Source: Streptomyces sp. 71268 (GTDB lineage Bacteria; Actinomycetota; Actinomycetes; Streptomycetales; Streptomycetaceae). From it: 64,000 nucleotides of DNA. Each line of letters opens with the position of its first letter. The first letter of the stretch is position 1. Under the pieces are notes generated by a model. That model had not been told where the DNA came from. It ran no database searches and saw nothing but the letters and a program-made list of their open reading frames with translations. Position numbers and translations under genes: made by a program. Positions 51,952 to 62,763 of this stretch are shown piece after piece. The stretch is from contig NZ_CP114200.1 in assembly GCF_029392895.1 (NCBI RefSeq), positions 7,756,501 through 7,820,500 of the forward strand. Direction: 5' to 3'.

Positions 51952-52314
51952 CGCCCCCCGTCCGTGGTCAGTACATTAAGAGAAGCGAGATAGTGAGGCG
52001 GGTATTCTATACGGAGGGAGTCGAACGCGCTGAGAAGGGCGTGGTTCGAATGCGACGTCACGCATGCCCGGATGTGCGCGCAAAGGTCGGTTTGGAGTGC
52101 GTAGAGTGCGCTTGATGGAGCTCCTAGCCCATGCTCGTGCGAGGGTGGACACGACGAGCCGTGACATTAGCTACTCATGGTGCGTTCGAGGGTGTTGATC
52201 AAGCCGCCCATCGTGACCCCGAGCCGAGCGTTGTGGAATCCGCCCACAATGTAAGTGCAATTCTGCAGGGCGTGCGCGGCGACTTCGGGGAGTCGAGGCC
52301 CCCGTCAGACCGTT
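51952..52314. other. Intergenic region between the nuclease gene and btuD; no gene seen
   Basis: About 360 bp that is noticeably more AT-rich next to 51960-52020 (promoter of the minus-strand nuclease gene). No tRNA, attachment-like repeat or coding frame could be supported. It may contain the right boundary of acquired DNA. Confidence 0.45.
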
Positions 52315-53100
52315 TCAGTCAGGTGGCTCGTCGGGGAGAAAGATGATCTGCGGGGTGCCCGTGCGCGGATGGGTGGTGACTTCCGCCGTCACTCCGTACA
52401 CCTCGGCCAGGAGGCGCGGGGTGAGGATGTCGGCGGGCGCTCCGGAAACGGTGACTTCGCCAGCGTGCAGGACGTAGAGGCGATCGCAGTAGTAGGCGGC
52501 CAGGTTGAGGTCGTGCAGGGCGAGCAGCACGGTCGCGGGAAGACGGCGCAGTGCGCCCAACACGGACAGTTGGTGGCGGATGTCGAGGTGGTTGGTGGGT
52601 TCGTCCAGGACGAGGAGGGTGGGCTGCTGAGCGAGGGCGCGCGCGATGAGGACGCGTTGGCGCTCGCCGCCGGAGAGACGGTCGAAGGGGTGGTCAGCCA
52701 GGTGGGCGGCATCGACCGCGAGGAGCGCGGAGTCGATGAGGGCCGCGTCCTCGGGGGTGTCACCGGCGAGCAGCCGTTTGTGCGGGGTGCGGCCCATGGC
52801 GACGACCTCGCGGACTGCCAGATCGAAGTCGGCGGCCGAATCCTGCACCACGGCCGCCACGGTGCGAGCCAGTTGTCGCACTGGCACTGACCAGGCGTCG
52901 CCTCCGTCGACCCGGACCTGGCCGGTGTCTGGTCGCAGGACGCGGTAAACGGTGCGTAGAAGGCTGGACTTGCCGCTGCCGTTGGGGCCCACGAGACCGA
53001 TGGTCTCGCCCGGACGGGCAGTCAGCGAGACGTCGCGCACGAGGTGGCGGGCTCCGGCGGTCAGCGTGACGCCGTCGACGCTCAGTTCGGTCGCGGTCAT
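52315..53100 (-). CDS. btuD: Vitamin B12 ABC transporter ATPase
   Basis: A 261-residue ABC ATPase with Walker A GLVGPNGSGKSSLLRTV, signature FDRLSGGERQRVLIARA, Walker B LLVLDEPTNHLD and switch LLALHDLNLAAYYCDR. It belongs to the siderophore/cobalamin (FecE/BtuD) importer class. ATG 53100 overlaps the permease stop (ATGA). Substrate assignment rests on the cobalamin riboswitch that leads the operon; by protein sequence alone a siderophore importer could not be excluded. Confidence 0.92.
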   Translation of the reverse strand: MTATELSVDGVTLTAGARHLVRDVSLTARPGETIGLVGPNGSGKSSLLRTVYRVLRPDTGQVRVDGGDAWSVPVRQLARTVAAVVQDSAADFDLAVREVVAMGRTPHKRLLAGDTPEDAALIDSALLAVDAAHLADHPFDRLSGGERQRVLIARALAQQPTLLVLDEPTNHLDIRHQLSVLGALRRLPATVLLALHDLNLAAYYCDRLYVLHAGEVTVSGAPADILTPRLLAEVYGVTAEVTTHPRTGTPQIIFLPDEPPD

Positions 53101-54212
53101 GCCACTCCTCGGCCGGTGCCGCGCCGGGCGTCCCGGCGCATCAGCCACAGGAAGAAGGGCCCGCCGCACAGGGCCGTGAGCACGCCGACGGGTATCTCCG
53201 TCGGCGCGGCGACCGTCCGGGCGGCGATATCGGCCCAGATGAGAAAGATTGCTCCGCCGAGTGCCGCCGTCGGCAGGACCCGGCGGTGGTCGCCGCCAAC
53301 GAACAGACGCACGATGTGAGGCATCATCAGGCCGACGAAGCCTATCGGGCCGGCCGCCGCGACCAGCACCCCCGTGACGAGGGAAAGCAGGACGAACAGC
53401 CGGGCGCGGAAGCGGGCTACATCCAGCCCCATCGTCGTTGCCGCCTCCTCGCCGGCCAGCAACAGGTTGAGGTTGCGGGCCTGCACCATGAGGACGCCGA
53501 CGCCGAGCAGCAAGGCCATGCTCGGCAACCACAGGGTGTCCCAGTTGACGCCGCCGAGACCGCCGAGGGTCCAGGCGAGGACCGCGCGGGCCTCGTTGCC
53601 TCGGTCGGTGGTGAGCAGCAGCAGGTCGAGCACGGCGGTCAGTACCGCCCCGATCGCTACTCCGGACAGCACTAGCCGCGACGAGGTGATGCGACCACCG
53701 GTGCGGGCGGTGGCGTACACGAGCAGGAGCGCGCCCAGGGCGCCTACGAAGGCGGCCACCGAGAGGGAGGCCGGTCCGAAGAGGGTGACTCCGAACACGA
53801 TCACCGAGACAGCGCCGAGCGACGCCCCGGAGGAGACGCCGAGCAGGTACGGCTCGGCGAGCGGATTGCGTACCAGGGCCTGCAGAGCGGTGCCGATCAC
53901 CGCGAGGCCGGCGCCGGTGACCGCGCCGAGCAGCACCCGTGGTGCTCGTACGTCCACCACGATGATCTCCCGGGCCCTTGTCCAGTCCGTCTGCTGCCAG
54001 TCGGCGCCCAGTGCGTGCGTCACGATGCCCCACACCTGGCTCGGCGGTATATGCACAGAGCCGATCGCGAGGCCCGCCGTACCGGAGACGACGAGCAGAG
54101 CGGCGAGTATCAGCAGCGTGACAGCCAGCCGCGTACGTCCTGTTGCTGCACCAGTGGCCTTCCGCCGTGGGACAGGCCGCTCGTCGGACGTACCAGGAGC
54201 GGCCTGGGTCAC
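53097..54212 (-). CDS. btuC: Vitamin B12 ABC transporter permease (FecCD family)
   Basis: A 371-residue polytopic membrane protein of the FecCD/BtuC family: RAPRVLLGAVTGAGLAVIGT, ALQALVRNPLAEPYLLGVSS, GASLGAVSV, AAGPIGFVGLMMPHIVRLFV (the coupling region) and IPVGVLTALCGGPFFLWLM. About ten membrane helices. GTG 54212 overlaps the BtuF stop (GTGA); the longer open frame upstream belongs to antisense of btuF. It forms the channel with BtuD. Confidence 0.93.
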   Translation of the reverse strand: MTQAAPGTSDERPVPRRKATGAATGRTRLAVTLLILAALLVVSGTAGLAIGSVHIPPSQVWGIVTHALGADWQQTDWTRAREIIVVDVRAPRVLLGAVTGAGLAVIGTALQALVRNPLAEPYLLGVSSGASLGAVSVIVFGVTLFGPASLSVAAFVGALGALLLVYATARTGGRITSSRLVLSGVAIGAVLTAVLDLLLLTTDRGNEARAVLAWTLGGLGGVNWDTLWLPSMALLLGVGVLMVQARNLNLLLAGEEAATTMGLDVARFRARLFVLLSLVTGVLVAAAGPIGFVGLMMPHIVRLFVGGDHRRVLPTAALGGAIFLIWADIAARTVAAPTEIPVGVLTALCGGPFFLWLMRRDARRGTGRGVA

Positions 54213-55234
54213 CGGAAGCTCTCGGGGTGTAGTCCGCGGGCCAGGTCGCCGACCGCGTAGGCCGAGCGGATGCCGACCAGTGTGGCGGTCAATGGCAGGA
54301 CGACGAACCGCCTGTTCTTGATGGCCGGTACGTCGGCGAGCGCGGGCTGGGAGACCAGGAACTTCTTTTTCTCCTCGACGCTTCCGGCGCCGGCGTAGTC
54401 GTAGATAGCGATGACCTCCGGCTTGCGCTCGACAACCTGCTCCCACGAGACGTCACCAAAGACGTCGTCCAGGTCGGCGAAGGCGTTCTCGCCGCCGGCC
54501 AGGCGGATCAAGTCGGTGCCCAAGCTTTTGCCACCGGCGGTGAAGGCGCTCTTGTCGCCGCTGTCGTAGACGAAGACGGATACCTTGGGTTCGCCCTCAA
54601 CCTCGGCACCGGCCTTGCTGACGCGGCTCTTCAGGTCCGTGACCAGCTTGTCGGCCCGGCCCGGGACGCCGAAGATCGTACCGATGGCCCGGATCTCGTC
54701 GTAGGTGTCCTTCATCGTCACCTGTTTCTTGCCGCAGTACTCGCGGTTGAGGTAAGTGTCGATGCCAGCGTCGGCGAACGCCTTGCGGGAACGACCCTCG
54801 TTCTCCGCGAAGGCGCTGCCGTATCCGCCGTAGACGAAGTCGGGCTCAGCGTCCAAAATTCTCTCGAACGACGGCTCTTTCTTCGCTAGTTCCGGAATCG
54901 CCTCGTATTCTTTCTTCAACTCGGGCAGGACGGCGGAGTCGGGAAACGCGGTGCCGACCATGCGGTCTTTGAGGCCGAGGGCGAGCATGAGTTCCGCCGG
55001 GTGCTGGTGGATGGTGACCACTCGCGACGGCGGCTTGTCGTATGTCGTCTCCATGCCACAGTTGTCGACGGTGACCGGGAAGCCCGAAGGCGCGGCTGTG
55101 GTGGCCCTCGCGTCCGCACCACTTTCGCCGGACGAACCGCATCCCGTAGTCAGCAGCACTGATGTCAGAGCCACGGCAGCGGCCGTGACACGAAGGAACC
55201 CGCGCGTGCGGGCATAGGGGTACAACTGGGACAC
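54209..55234 (-). CDS. btuF: Vitamin B12-binding lipoprotein of the ABC importer
   Basis: A 341-residue substrate-binding lipoprotein. The signal peptide ends in the lipobox LLTTGC (Cys about residue 32). The mature part is a type III periplasmic-binding fold: PSRVVTIHQHPAELMLALGL, LDAEPDFVYGGYGSAFAENE, VFVYDSGDKSAFTAGG, SLGTDLIRLAGGENAFADLD, VSWEQVVERKPEVIAIYDYA. The start is GTG 55234 with AGGAGG at ideal spacing. It is first in the operon btuF-btuC-btuD, which follows a cobalamin riboswitch, so B12 or a related corrinoid is the probable ligand. Confidence 0.9.
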   Translation of the reverse strand: MSQLYPYARTRGFLRVTAAAVALTSVLLTTGCGSSGESGADARATTAAPSGFPVTVDNCGMETTYDKPPSRVVTIHQHPAELMLALGLKDRMVGTAFPDSAVLPELKKEYEAIPELAKKEPSFERILDAEPDFVYGGYGSAFAENEGRSRKAFADAGIDTYLNREYCGKKQVTMKDTYDEIRAIGTIFGVPGRADKLVTDLKSRVSKAGAEVEGEPKVSVFVYDSGDKSAFTAGGKSLGTDLIRLAGGENAFADLDDVFGDVSWEQVVERKPEVIAIYDYAGAGSVEEKKKFLVSQPALADVPAIKNRRFVVLPLTATLVGIRSAYAVGDLARGLHPESFR

Positions 55235-55267
55235 GTGGTGCCTCCTGGAGTCCGCGCTCCTCGGGGT

Positions 55268-55438
55268 GGGCCCGCGACAGGCCGGTGTCCTGGCTCCCGG
55301 GGTTGGCGTCCCCTTCGCCTTCCCGCGCGGTGCGCGGTGGCGTGTTGCAGGGACGCTCCACGGTCACAGTGGCGGGACCGCGCCGGATTCGCACCGGCTT
55401 CCCGTCTCCCGTCGCGGCGATGACCAGGTGATCCTACG
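55268..55438 (-). ncRNA. Cobalamin riboswitch of the btuFCD operon
   Basis: On the minus strand: GGGAAGCCGGTGCGAATCCG, GCGCGGTCCCGCCACTGTGA and the B12 box GGGAGCCAGGACACCGGCC in the canonical order. It ends about 35 nt before the btuF start, close enough to cover the ribosome-binding site region by rearrangement. Confidence 0.95.
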
Positions 55439-55689
55439 TTCCCCCAAGCCGACGGTAAAAGGGGCGTGTCGATCGCTTCACATGGATTCCCGGGGCCCAA
55501 CGTCGGCCTGCGGCACGTGCGACCCTCCGGCGAGCCCGTTGCCGCCGAACTCGAGCAGTACGCGTGCTCCGCGGTGCGTCACGCTCGGCCTCAGCCGTGC
55601 GGCGACAGCGTCCGAGCGGTCGTCCTCAACGGGCTGCGCAGGCGATCAGTGCTGTTAAGTCAAAGCGCGCGCCGTGAGAAAATCGGCGA

Positions 55690-56292
55690 GTGATTATCGT
55701 CGCTGAAGGCCCTACTGCTGTAGGCAAGAGCCACTATGTGGCCACTTTTCCGTCTGCTCAAATTGTCGGCGAGAAACCGGGTCACGTACGCCCGCCTGAC
55801 GTTGCGGATATCGACGGGGTGAGCCGTTTCTGGACTAGGCGCAGTGAGGAGCGCTGGGCCAGGGCGCTCGATCGTGAAAATGACCAAGGGCGCGCTGTCT
55901 GCGACACCGACCCTCTGAAGCTCCATTTATCCTGGACCCTGGCGCGTGCCGGCTTGTCCGCCACCGCCGATGAATTCACGCGCCAGTTGGAGCTCACTCG
56001 GTCGGCCATCACCAGGAAGACCCTAGGCGTCGCGGACCTGATCGCCTGTGTGACGCTACCCGAGGACGTTCTGCGGGAGCAGCGGAAGCGGGATATCTCC
56101 CGGCGGCGCCGCAATTTCGAGGTGCACGTACGGCTGGCTGAACCGCTGCGTGAATGGTATGCCACGCTGAATTCCGTCGACCCTGGTCGCGTGGCCTGGG
56201 AATGGCCGGATGTATCTCACTGGGTTGGTCGGCGTGAACGGTACGACCTGGACTTGTTCGACACCTGGATGGCGAAGCTCCCGCCCCTCTGA
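55690..56292 (+). CDS. P-loop kinase-like protein
   Basis: A 200-residue protein with Walker A EGPTAVGKSHYV at the extreme N-terminus, DTDPLKLHLSWTLARAG as a likely Walker B or substrate region, and a basic helix with REQRKRDISRRRRNFEVHVR resembling the LID of nucleoside or adenylate-type kinases. The start is GTG 55690, with no Shine-Dalgarno site. It is monocistronic, in a spacer between two cobalamin riboswitches, and less GC-rich than the neighbours. The substrate is unknown; AAA-type small kinases linked to defence or nucleotide repair are alternatives. Confidence 0.72.
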   Translation: MIIVAEGPTAVGKSHYVATFPSAQIVGEKPGHVRPPDVADIDGVSRFWTRRSEERWARALDRENDQGRAVCDTDPLKLHLSWTLARAGLSATADEFTRQLELTRSAITRKTLGVADLIACVTLPEDVLREQRKRDISRRRRNFEVHVRLAEPLREWYATLNSVDPGRVAWEWPDVSHWVGRRERYDLDLFDTWMAKLPPL

Positions 56293-56740
56293 AACAGGTC
56301 TGATATCGCCCGATGCGGTTCTCGCTGGCGGTGCGAGAGGGGTGTGAAGGAGGCACGATGACGCACCCCGGTAGGGCGGGCCGGTGTGAGGCGCTCGTGC
56401 CGACCGTCGATGGGCCATGTCCGGCGACTTCTTCGACTTCCGGCTCGGTCTCTCCTTCTGGCCGTTCTGTCCGAGTCCGAGCAGTGCCAGTGCCGCACTG
56501 CCATGGACATCGCCTCGTCCCTGGACGGGGACACCGCTCGGGTAGCCGCCAACCACGTGTGTGGGTCATGCCAGCCGGGTTGGCGGTGCTGACGGCCCTT
56601 CGGCGGGCCGCGCGCCAGGCTCGGGCCCGTGCCCCGGCTCCGTCAAACACCGGGCGGCCGATCCCGAACACCGATGACCGGGCAACTTCGGGGGGCCGGC
56701 TTGGAGTAGTGGATTTACTAGGACGTCCAACTATATAGTC
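56293..56740. other. Intergenic region before the third riboswitch; no gene
   Basis: About 450 bp without a supportable coding frame. A -10-like TATAGT (56734-56739) inside ACTATATAGT is placed to start the riboswitch transcript near 56746; the -35 is not clear. The rest shows only chance frames. Confidence 0.5.
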
Positions 56741-56901
56741 GGGACCACAAGGCCCGCGGTGCAGGGAAGCCGGTGTGAATCCGGCACGGTCCCGCCACTG
56801 TGACCGGGGAGTACGCCGTCGACAGGTAACGCCACTGACGAGCTGGATGTCGGGAAGGCGGATGGCGCGCGCTGATCCGGGAGTCAGGATACCGGCCGCG
56901 G
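56741..56901 (+). ncRNA. Cobalamin riboswitch upstream of the valine-catabolism operon
   Basis: Plus-strand hallmarks in order: GTGCAGGGAAGCCGGTGTGA, ATCCGGCACGGTCCCGCCAC, TGTGACCGGGGAG, and the B12 box GGGAGTCAGGATACCGGCC. The first coding sequence of normal size downstream is mmsA at 57095. Between them lie a 14-codon frame (56940-56984) and a hairpin (57013-57054). Confidence 0.93.
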
Positions 56902-56939
56902 GATGTTCCGTGTTGTCCACGAGGATGGAGCTGACACGC

Positions 56940-56984
56940 ATGGCACCGGTTTGTCTCCACGACCCGAGTGGGCCCGCCGTCTGA
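56940..56984 (+). CDS. Possible 14-codon leader peptide after the riboswitch
   Basis: ATG 56940 follows GAGGATGGAG at about 10 bases and opens 14 codons ending at TGA 56984. It could be a leader peptide or the stub of a deleted riboswitch-controlled gene. Nothing in its sequence identifies it. Confidence 0.3.
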   Translation: MAPVCLHDPSGPAV

Positions 56985-57012
56985 CGGGGCTTCGGCCATA
57001 TGTGATCTCGCA

Positions 57013-57054
57013 CCCCCTGCACCCGTACGGCATCCACGTCCGTACGCAGGGGGG
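57013..57054 (+). terminator. Hairpin between the riboswitch and mmsA
   Basis: CCCCCTG...CGTACG pairs with CGTACG...CAGGGGG, a stem of about 13 bp with a small bulge and an 11-base loop, 40 bp before the mmsA start. It could be the riboswitch's terminator or the end of the leader transcript. Confidence 0.5.
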
Positions 57055-57094
57055 ACGCGCCATCCCCGGATCCTCCTGACGAGAGCAGGCAGTC

Positions 57095-58618
<1,524 letters not shown>

Positions 58619-58624
58619 GCGATC

Positions 58625-59773
58625 ATGACCAGCACTCTGCTCACCGAGGTCCAGCGGTCCCTCGTGGAGACCACGCTCGACTTCGCCCAAGACCACCTCG
58701 CGCCGCACGCGCTGGACTGGGACCGTGACAAGCACTTCCCCGTCGACGTGCTGCGCAAGGCGGCCGGGCTCGGTCTCGGCGGCGTCTACGTCCGGGAAGA
58801 AGCCGGCGGTTCGGCCCTCACCCGTGCCGATGGCGTCCTCGTGTTCGAGACCCTCGCCTCCGGCTGCCCGTCCATCGCGGGATACCTGTCCATCCACAAC
58901 ATGGTCGCCTGGATGGTCGACCACTACGGCGACGACGCCCAGCGTGAGCGATGGCTGCCACGCCTGTGCTCCATGGACGACCTCGCCAGCTACTGCCTGA
59001 CCGAGCCGGGAGCCGGTTCGGACGCCGCGGCCCTGACCAGCCGCGCGGTACGAGACGGTGACGACTGGGTGCTCACCGGCGTCAAGCAGTTCATCTCCGG
59101 TGCCGGGTCCTCCCAGCTGTACGTCGTAATGGCCCGTACCGGTGGTGAGGGCGCCGACGGCATCTCCGCGTTCGTCGTCGACAAGGACGACCCGGGTCTG
59201 GACTTCGGACCCGACGAGCGCAAGATGGGTTGGAACGCCCAGCCGACGCGCCAGGTGGTCCTGAACGATGTCAGGCTGCCCGCCGACCGGCTCCTCGGCC
59301 GCGAGGGCGAGGGCTTTCGCATCGCCATGAACGGCCTCAACGGTGGTCGCCTCGGCATTGCCGCCTGTTCCCTGGGCGGCGCCCGCAATGCCCTCGACCG
59401 CAGCCTGACCCATCTCGCCGACCGAGAGGCGTTCGGCGGGCGCCTCCTCGACGCTCAGGCCCTGCGGTTCCGGTTGGCCGACATGGCGACGGAACTCGCC
59501 GCCGCCCGTGCCCTGGTCCAGCAGGCCGCGCAAGCACTCGACCGAGGCGATGCGCAGGCACCGTACCTGTGCGCGATGGCGAAGCGGTTCGCCACCGACA
59601 CGGGTTACTCGGTCGCCGACCGTGCGCTGCAGCTCCATGGCGGCTACGGCTACCTGAGCGAGTACGGCGTCGAGAAGATCGTTCGTGACCTGCGTGTCCA
59701 CCAGATCCTGGAAGGAACCAACGAGATCATGCGCGTCATTGTGGCCCGCGGACTGACAGAGGCGTTCCGATGA
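58625..59773 (+). CDS. Acyl-CoA dehydrogenase, probably isobutyryl-CoA dehydrogenase
   Basis: A 382-residue flavoprotein. FAD/substrate motifs: YCLTEPGAGSDAAALTSRAV, FISGAGSSQLYVVMARTGGE, ILEGTNEIMR (with the usual catalytic Glu region near the C-terminus). Start ATG 58625, 6 bp after mmsA. In this gene order (mmsA, acadh, hydrolase, mmsB) the enzyme is expected to oxidise isobutyryl-CoA to methacrylyl-CoA. Related short-branched acyl-CoA substrates cannot be excluded from sequence. Confidence 0.92.
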   Translation: MTSTLLTEVQRSLVETTLDFAQDHLAPHALDWDRDKHFPVDVLRKAAGLGLGGVYVREEAGGSALTRADGVLVFETLASGCPSIAGYLSIHNMVAWMVDHYGDDAQRERWLPRLCSMDDLASYCLTEPGAGSDAAALTSRAVRDGDDWVLTGVKQFISGAGSSQLYVVMARTGGEGADGISAFVVDKDDPGLDFGPDERKMGWNAQPTRQVVLNDVRLPADRLLGREGEGFRIAMNGLNGGRLGIAACSLGGARNALDRSLTHLADREAFGGRLLDAQALRFRLADMATELAAARALVQQAAQALDRGDAQAPYLCAMAKRFATDTGYSVADRALQLHGGYGYLSEYGVEKIVRDLRVHQILEGTNEIMRVIVARGLTEAFR

Positions 59774-60834
59774 GCGACGTCCAGTTCCTGACGAGTGGCC
59801 ACTCCGCTCACATCGTCCTCAACCGACCCAAGGCCCTGAACTCCCTCACCCACGAGATGGTGCTCCGCATCGACGAGGCACTCACGGACTGGGAGCGCGA
59901 TCCGGCCGTCAAGCTCGTCGTCATCAGTGGCGAAGGGGATCGCGGTCTGTGTGCCGGTGGTGACATCCGGGCTATTCACGACGACGTGCGGAACGGCGAC
60001 GGCACCGCCTCGGCTGCCTTCTGGCGCGACGAGTACCGGCTCAACGCCCGGATCGCTCGCTACCCCAAGCCCTACGTCGCTGTGATGGACGGCATCGTGA
60101 TGGGAGGCGGTGTCGGCGTCTCGGCGCACGGCAGTGTCCGTATCGTCACTGAGCGGTCCAGGATCGCCATGCCCGAGACCGGCATCGGTTTCGTCCCCGA
60201 CGTCGGCGGCACCTACCTGCTCGCCCTGCCTGCCGGAGAACTGGGTACTCACCTCGCCCTGACGGGTGCACCGATCGCCGCCGCCGACGCCCTGCTGTGC
60301 GGCCTCGCCGACCACTACATGCCCTCGGCGTCGCTCCGTGCCTTCATTGACGATCTCGCCCATCTGCCGGTGCGCGAGGCTCTCGAACGCCATGTCCGGG
60401 ACGCGCCCCCCGGGGAACTGGTCGGCCGACGAGGCTGGATCGACCAGTGCTTCTCCGCGGACACCGTCGAAGAGATCCTCCAGCGGCTCCTCGCCCAAGA
60501 CACCCCGGAGGCCAAGGAGACCGCGGAGACCCTGCTCACCAAGTCCCCGACCGCGCTCAAGGTCACACTGGCGGCTCTGCGTCGCGCCCGTCGGCTCGGC
60601 CCGCTGGAGCGGGTCCTCGACCAGGAGTACCGCGTCTCCTGCGCCTGCCTGCACAGTCCTGATCTTGTCGAAGGCATCCGCGCCCAGGTCATCGACAAGG
60701 ACCGCGACCCCACGTGGTCGCCGGCGAGCCTCGCCGAGGTCACCGCGGCGGATGTCGAGCGCTTCTTCGTCTCCCTCGGCGAGCGCGAACTCGGCCTCGC
60801 CACATCCCACACCACCGAGGAGGTGGCCTGGTGA
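59770..60834 (+). CDS. 3-hydroxyisobutyryl-CoA hydrolase (enoyl-CoA hydratase family)
   Basis: A 354-residue crotonase-fold protein, longer than simple hydratases (about 260). GDRGLCAGGDIRAIHDD forms the oxyanion hole, and MDGIVMGGGVGVSAHGSVRI and AMPETGIGFVPDVGGTYLLA are characteristic of 3-hydroxyisobutyryl-CoA hydrolases, as is the C-terminal 100-residue extension. It releases free 3-hydroxyisobutyrate in valine catabolism. ATG 59770 overlaps the previous stop (ATGA). The next gene, mmsB, uses its product. Confidence 0.92.
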   Translation: MSDVQFLTSGHSAHIVLNRPKALNSLTHEMVLRIDEALTDWERDPAVKLVVISGEGDRGLCAGGDIRAIHDDVRNGDGTASAAFWRDEYRLNARIARYPKPYVAVMDGIVMGGGVGVSAHGSVRIVTERSRIAMPETGIGFVPDVGGTYLLALPAGELGTHLALTGAPIAAADALLCGLADHYMPSASLRAFIDDLAHLPVREALERHVRDAPPGELVGRRGWIDQCFSADTVEEILQRLLAQDTPEAKETAETLLTKSPTALKVTLAALRRARRLGPLERVLDQEYRVSCACLHSPDLVEGIRAQVIDKDRDPTWSPASLAEVTAADVERFFVSLGERELGLATSHTTEEVAW

Positions 60835-61727
60835 GCCGGACCATCGCGTTCGTCGGACTCGGGCACATGGGTGGCCCGATGGCCGCCAACCTGGCCAGAG
60901 CCGGACACCGTGTGCTCGGTTACGACCTGGTGCCGGCGGTCGTGGAGGCTGCCGGCCGTGCCGGCGTGGAGCCCGCCGTGTCCGTGACCGAGGCCGTCAA
61001 GGTCGCCGACGTGGTCATCAGCATGTTGCCCACCGGGCGCCACGTCCGCGGCCTCTATGAGGAAACCCTGGCGACCGCCCGCCCTGGAACCCTCTTCGTC
61101 GACTGCTCCACCATCGACGTAGCGGACGCGCGCGTGGCTCATCAGCAAGCCCTCGCCGCCGGCGTGCGTGCTCTGGACGCGCCCGTGTCAGGTGGCGTGG
61201 TGGGAGCCGAGGCCGCCACGTTGACCTTTATGGTGGGTGGGGGCGAGGACGAGTTCGCCGACGCACGCCCCCTGCTGGAGGCCATGGGCGACAAGGCCGT
61301 CCACTGCGGCGGGCCGGGCGCCGGCCAGGCCGCGAAGATCTGCAACAACATGATCCTTGGCGTCTCCATGATCGCCGTGAGCGAGGCTTTCGTCCTGGGC
61401 GAGAGCCTCGGCCTGTCCCACCAAGCGCTGTACGACGTGGTCTCCACAGCATCCGGCCAGTGTTGGGCCCTCAGCGTCAACTGCCCCGTGCCTGGTCCGG
61501 TGCCCACCAGCCCCGCCAACCGCGATTATCGTCCAGGCTTCGCCGCCTCCTTGATGGCCAAGGACCTCGGCCTGGCCGCCAACGCCGTCCGCGAGGGTGG
61601 CGTGCGGGTGGACCTCGGCGTCCGAGCGGCCGAGTTGTACGCGGCCTACGCCGAACGTGTCGGTGACTCCGAGGACTTCTCCGGCATTGTGCGCACCGTC
61701 AGGAAGCAGAGTGGAGAGCGAGCGTGA
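60831..61727 (+). CDS. mmsB: 3-hydroxyisobutyrate dehydrogenase
   Basis: A 298-residue NAD(P)-dependent beta-hydroxyacid dehydrogenase. The Rossmann start [20 protein letters not shown], the substrate motif [20 protein letters not shown] and the catalytic lysine in [20 protein letters not shown] are intact. It oxidises 3-hydroxyisobutyrate to methylmalonate semialdehyde, the MmsA substrate. GTG 60831 overlaps the hydrolase stop, behind GAGGAGG. Confidence 0.95.
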   Translation: MSRTIAFVGLGHMGGPMAANLARAGHRVLGYDLVPAVVEAAGRAGVEPAVSVTEAVKVADVVISMLPTGRHVRGLYEETLATARPGTLFVDCSTIDVADARVAHQQALAAGVRALDAPVSGGVVGAEAATLTFMVGGGEDEFADARPLLEAMGDKAVHCGGPGAGQAAKICNNMILGVSMIAVSEAFVLGESLGLSHQALYDVVSTASGQCWALSVNCPVPGPVPTSPANRDYRPGFAASLMAKDLGLAANAVREGGVRVDLGVRAAELYAAYAERVGDSEDFSGIVRTVRKQSGERA

Positions 61728-62515
61728 CCATCGATCCCGCGGGTGAGTACGAGACCATCCTGGTCGAGCGGAAGGGCCGTACCGCCCTGCTCACTCTCAA
61801 CCGGCCGAAGGCCCTCAACGCGCTGAACCTCCAGGTAATGAACGAAGTGGTCGCCGCCACCGAGGCCCTCGACCGCGACCCGGACTGCGGCTGCATCGTC
61901 ATCACCGGCTCAACGAAGGCGTTCGCGGCCGGCGCTGACATCAAGGAGATGCACCCGCAGGGGTACTTGGACATGTACCTCAGCGACTGGTTCGCCGCAT
62001 GGGACCGGCTCGGACAGTTGCGGACCCCGACAGTGGCGGCCGTCCACGGATACGCCCTCGGCGGCGGCTGCGAGTTGGCCATGCTCTGCGACATCCTGCT
62101 CGCCGCCGATACCGCGGTCTTCGGCCAACCGGAGATCAAGCTCGGGGTGATTCCCGGCATCGGTGGCTCCCAACGACTGACCCGCGCGGTGGGTAAGGCC
62201 AAAGCCATGGAGCTGTGCCTGACGGGGCGCACCATGGACGCCACCGAGGCCGAACGGGCCGGATTGGTCTCACGGATCGTGCCCGCCGGCGAACTGGTCG
62301 AGGAGGCACTGTCGGTCGCCGAAACGGTCGCGGGTATGTCACTGCCCGTGGCCATGATGGCGAAGGAGGCTGTTGGTCGGGCCTTCGAGACCACGCTCGC
62401 CGAGGGTGTCCGCTTCGAACGCCGGCTCTTCCACGCGGTGTTCGCCACCGCCGATCAGAAGGAGGGCATGGCCGCCTTCGCCGACAAGCGGCCCCCCACG
62501 TTCCGGCATCGCTGA
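61724..62515 (+). CDS. Enoyl-CoA hydratase
   Basis: A 263-residue crotonase of standard length. [20 protein letters not shown] and [20 protein letters not shown] form the oxyanion hole and active site, with the catalytic Glu region [20 protein letters not shown]. In this operon it probably hydrates methacrylyl-CoA to 3-hydroxyisobutyryl-CoA, filling the step between the dehydrogenase and the hydrolase. GTG 61724 overlaps the mmsB stop. Last gene of the operon. Confidence 0.94.
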   Translation: MTIDPAGEYETILVERKGRTALLTLNRPKALNALNLQVMNEVVAATEALDRDPDCGCIVITGSTKAFAAGADIKEMHPQGYLDMYLSDWFAAWDRLGQLRTPTVAAVHGYALGGGCELAMLCDILLAADTAVFGQPEIKLGVIPGIGGSQRLTRAVGKAKAMELCLTGRTMDATEAERAGLVSRIVPAGELVEEALSVAETVAGMSLPVAMMAKEAVGRAFETTLAEGVRFERRLFHAVFATADQKEGMAAFADKRPPTFRHR

Positions 62516-62527
62516 ACCACGCGGAGC

Positions 62528-62562
62528 GCGAGTGGCCCCGGAACTGTTCCGGGGCCACTCGC
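62528..62562 (+). terminator. Terminator of the mms operon
   Basis: A perfect 16-17 bp stem (GCGAGTGGCCCCGGAA / TTCCGGGGCCACTCGC) with a 1-3 base loop, 12 bp after the operon's last stop. Confidence 0.9.
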
Positions 62563-62763
62563 GTTCTCTGACGCACATCGGTTCGGAGACCGCGTCTGCG
62601 AACGCCGCCTCTGTACACGGCCCTCGTCTTCTACCTGCGTCCCGTACGGGGAGGGAAACGGCGCTCCGTGACGGCGCGTCCAACCCGTTGGGCTTGCGCC
62701 CATTGCTGCCCTTGGAGCCCGATCGCGGTCATGGCCTTACCTGGGCAGAGGAAGAGGGGCGTA

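Noticed and set aside
52036..52060. TGGTTCGAATGCG, resembling a tRNA T-arm
   Set aside because: No acceptor, D or anticodon stem can be formed around it, so no tRNA or attachment site is called.
52315..55234. Siderophore importer instead of B12 importer
   Set aside because: Protein families overlap, but the operon is led by a complete cobalamin riboswitch and no siderophore genes or iron-box are seen.
55466..55693. Short plus-strand frames before the kinase-like gene
   Set aside because: No ribosome-binding site, no domain, and they overlap the promoter region of the btuF riboswitch transcript.
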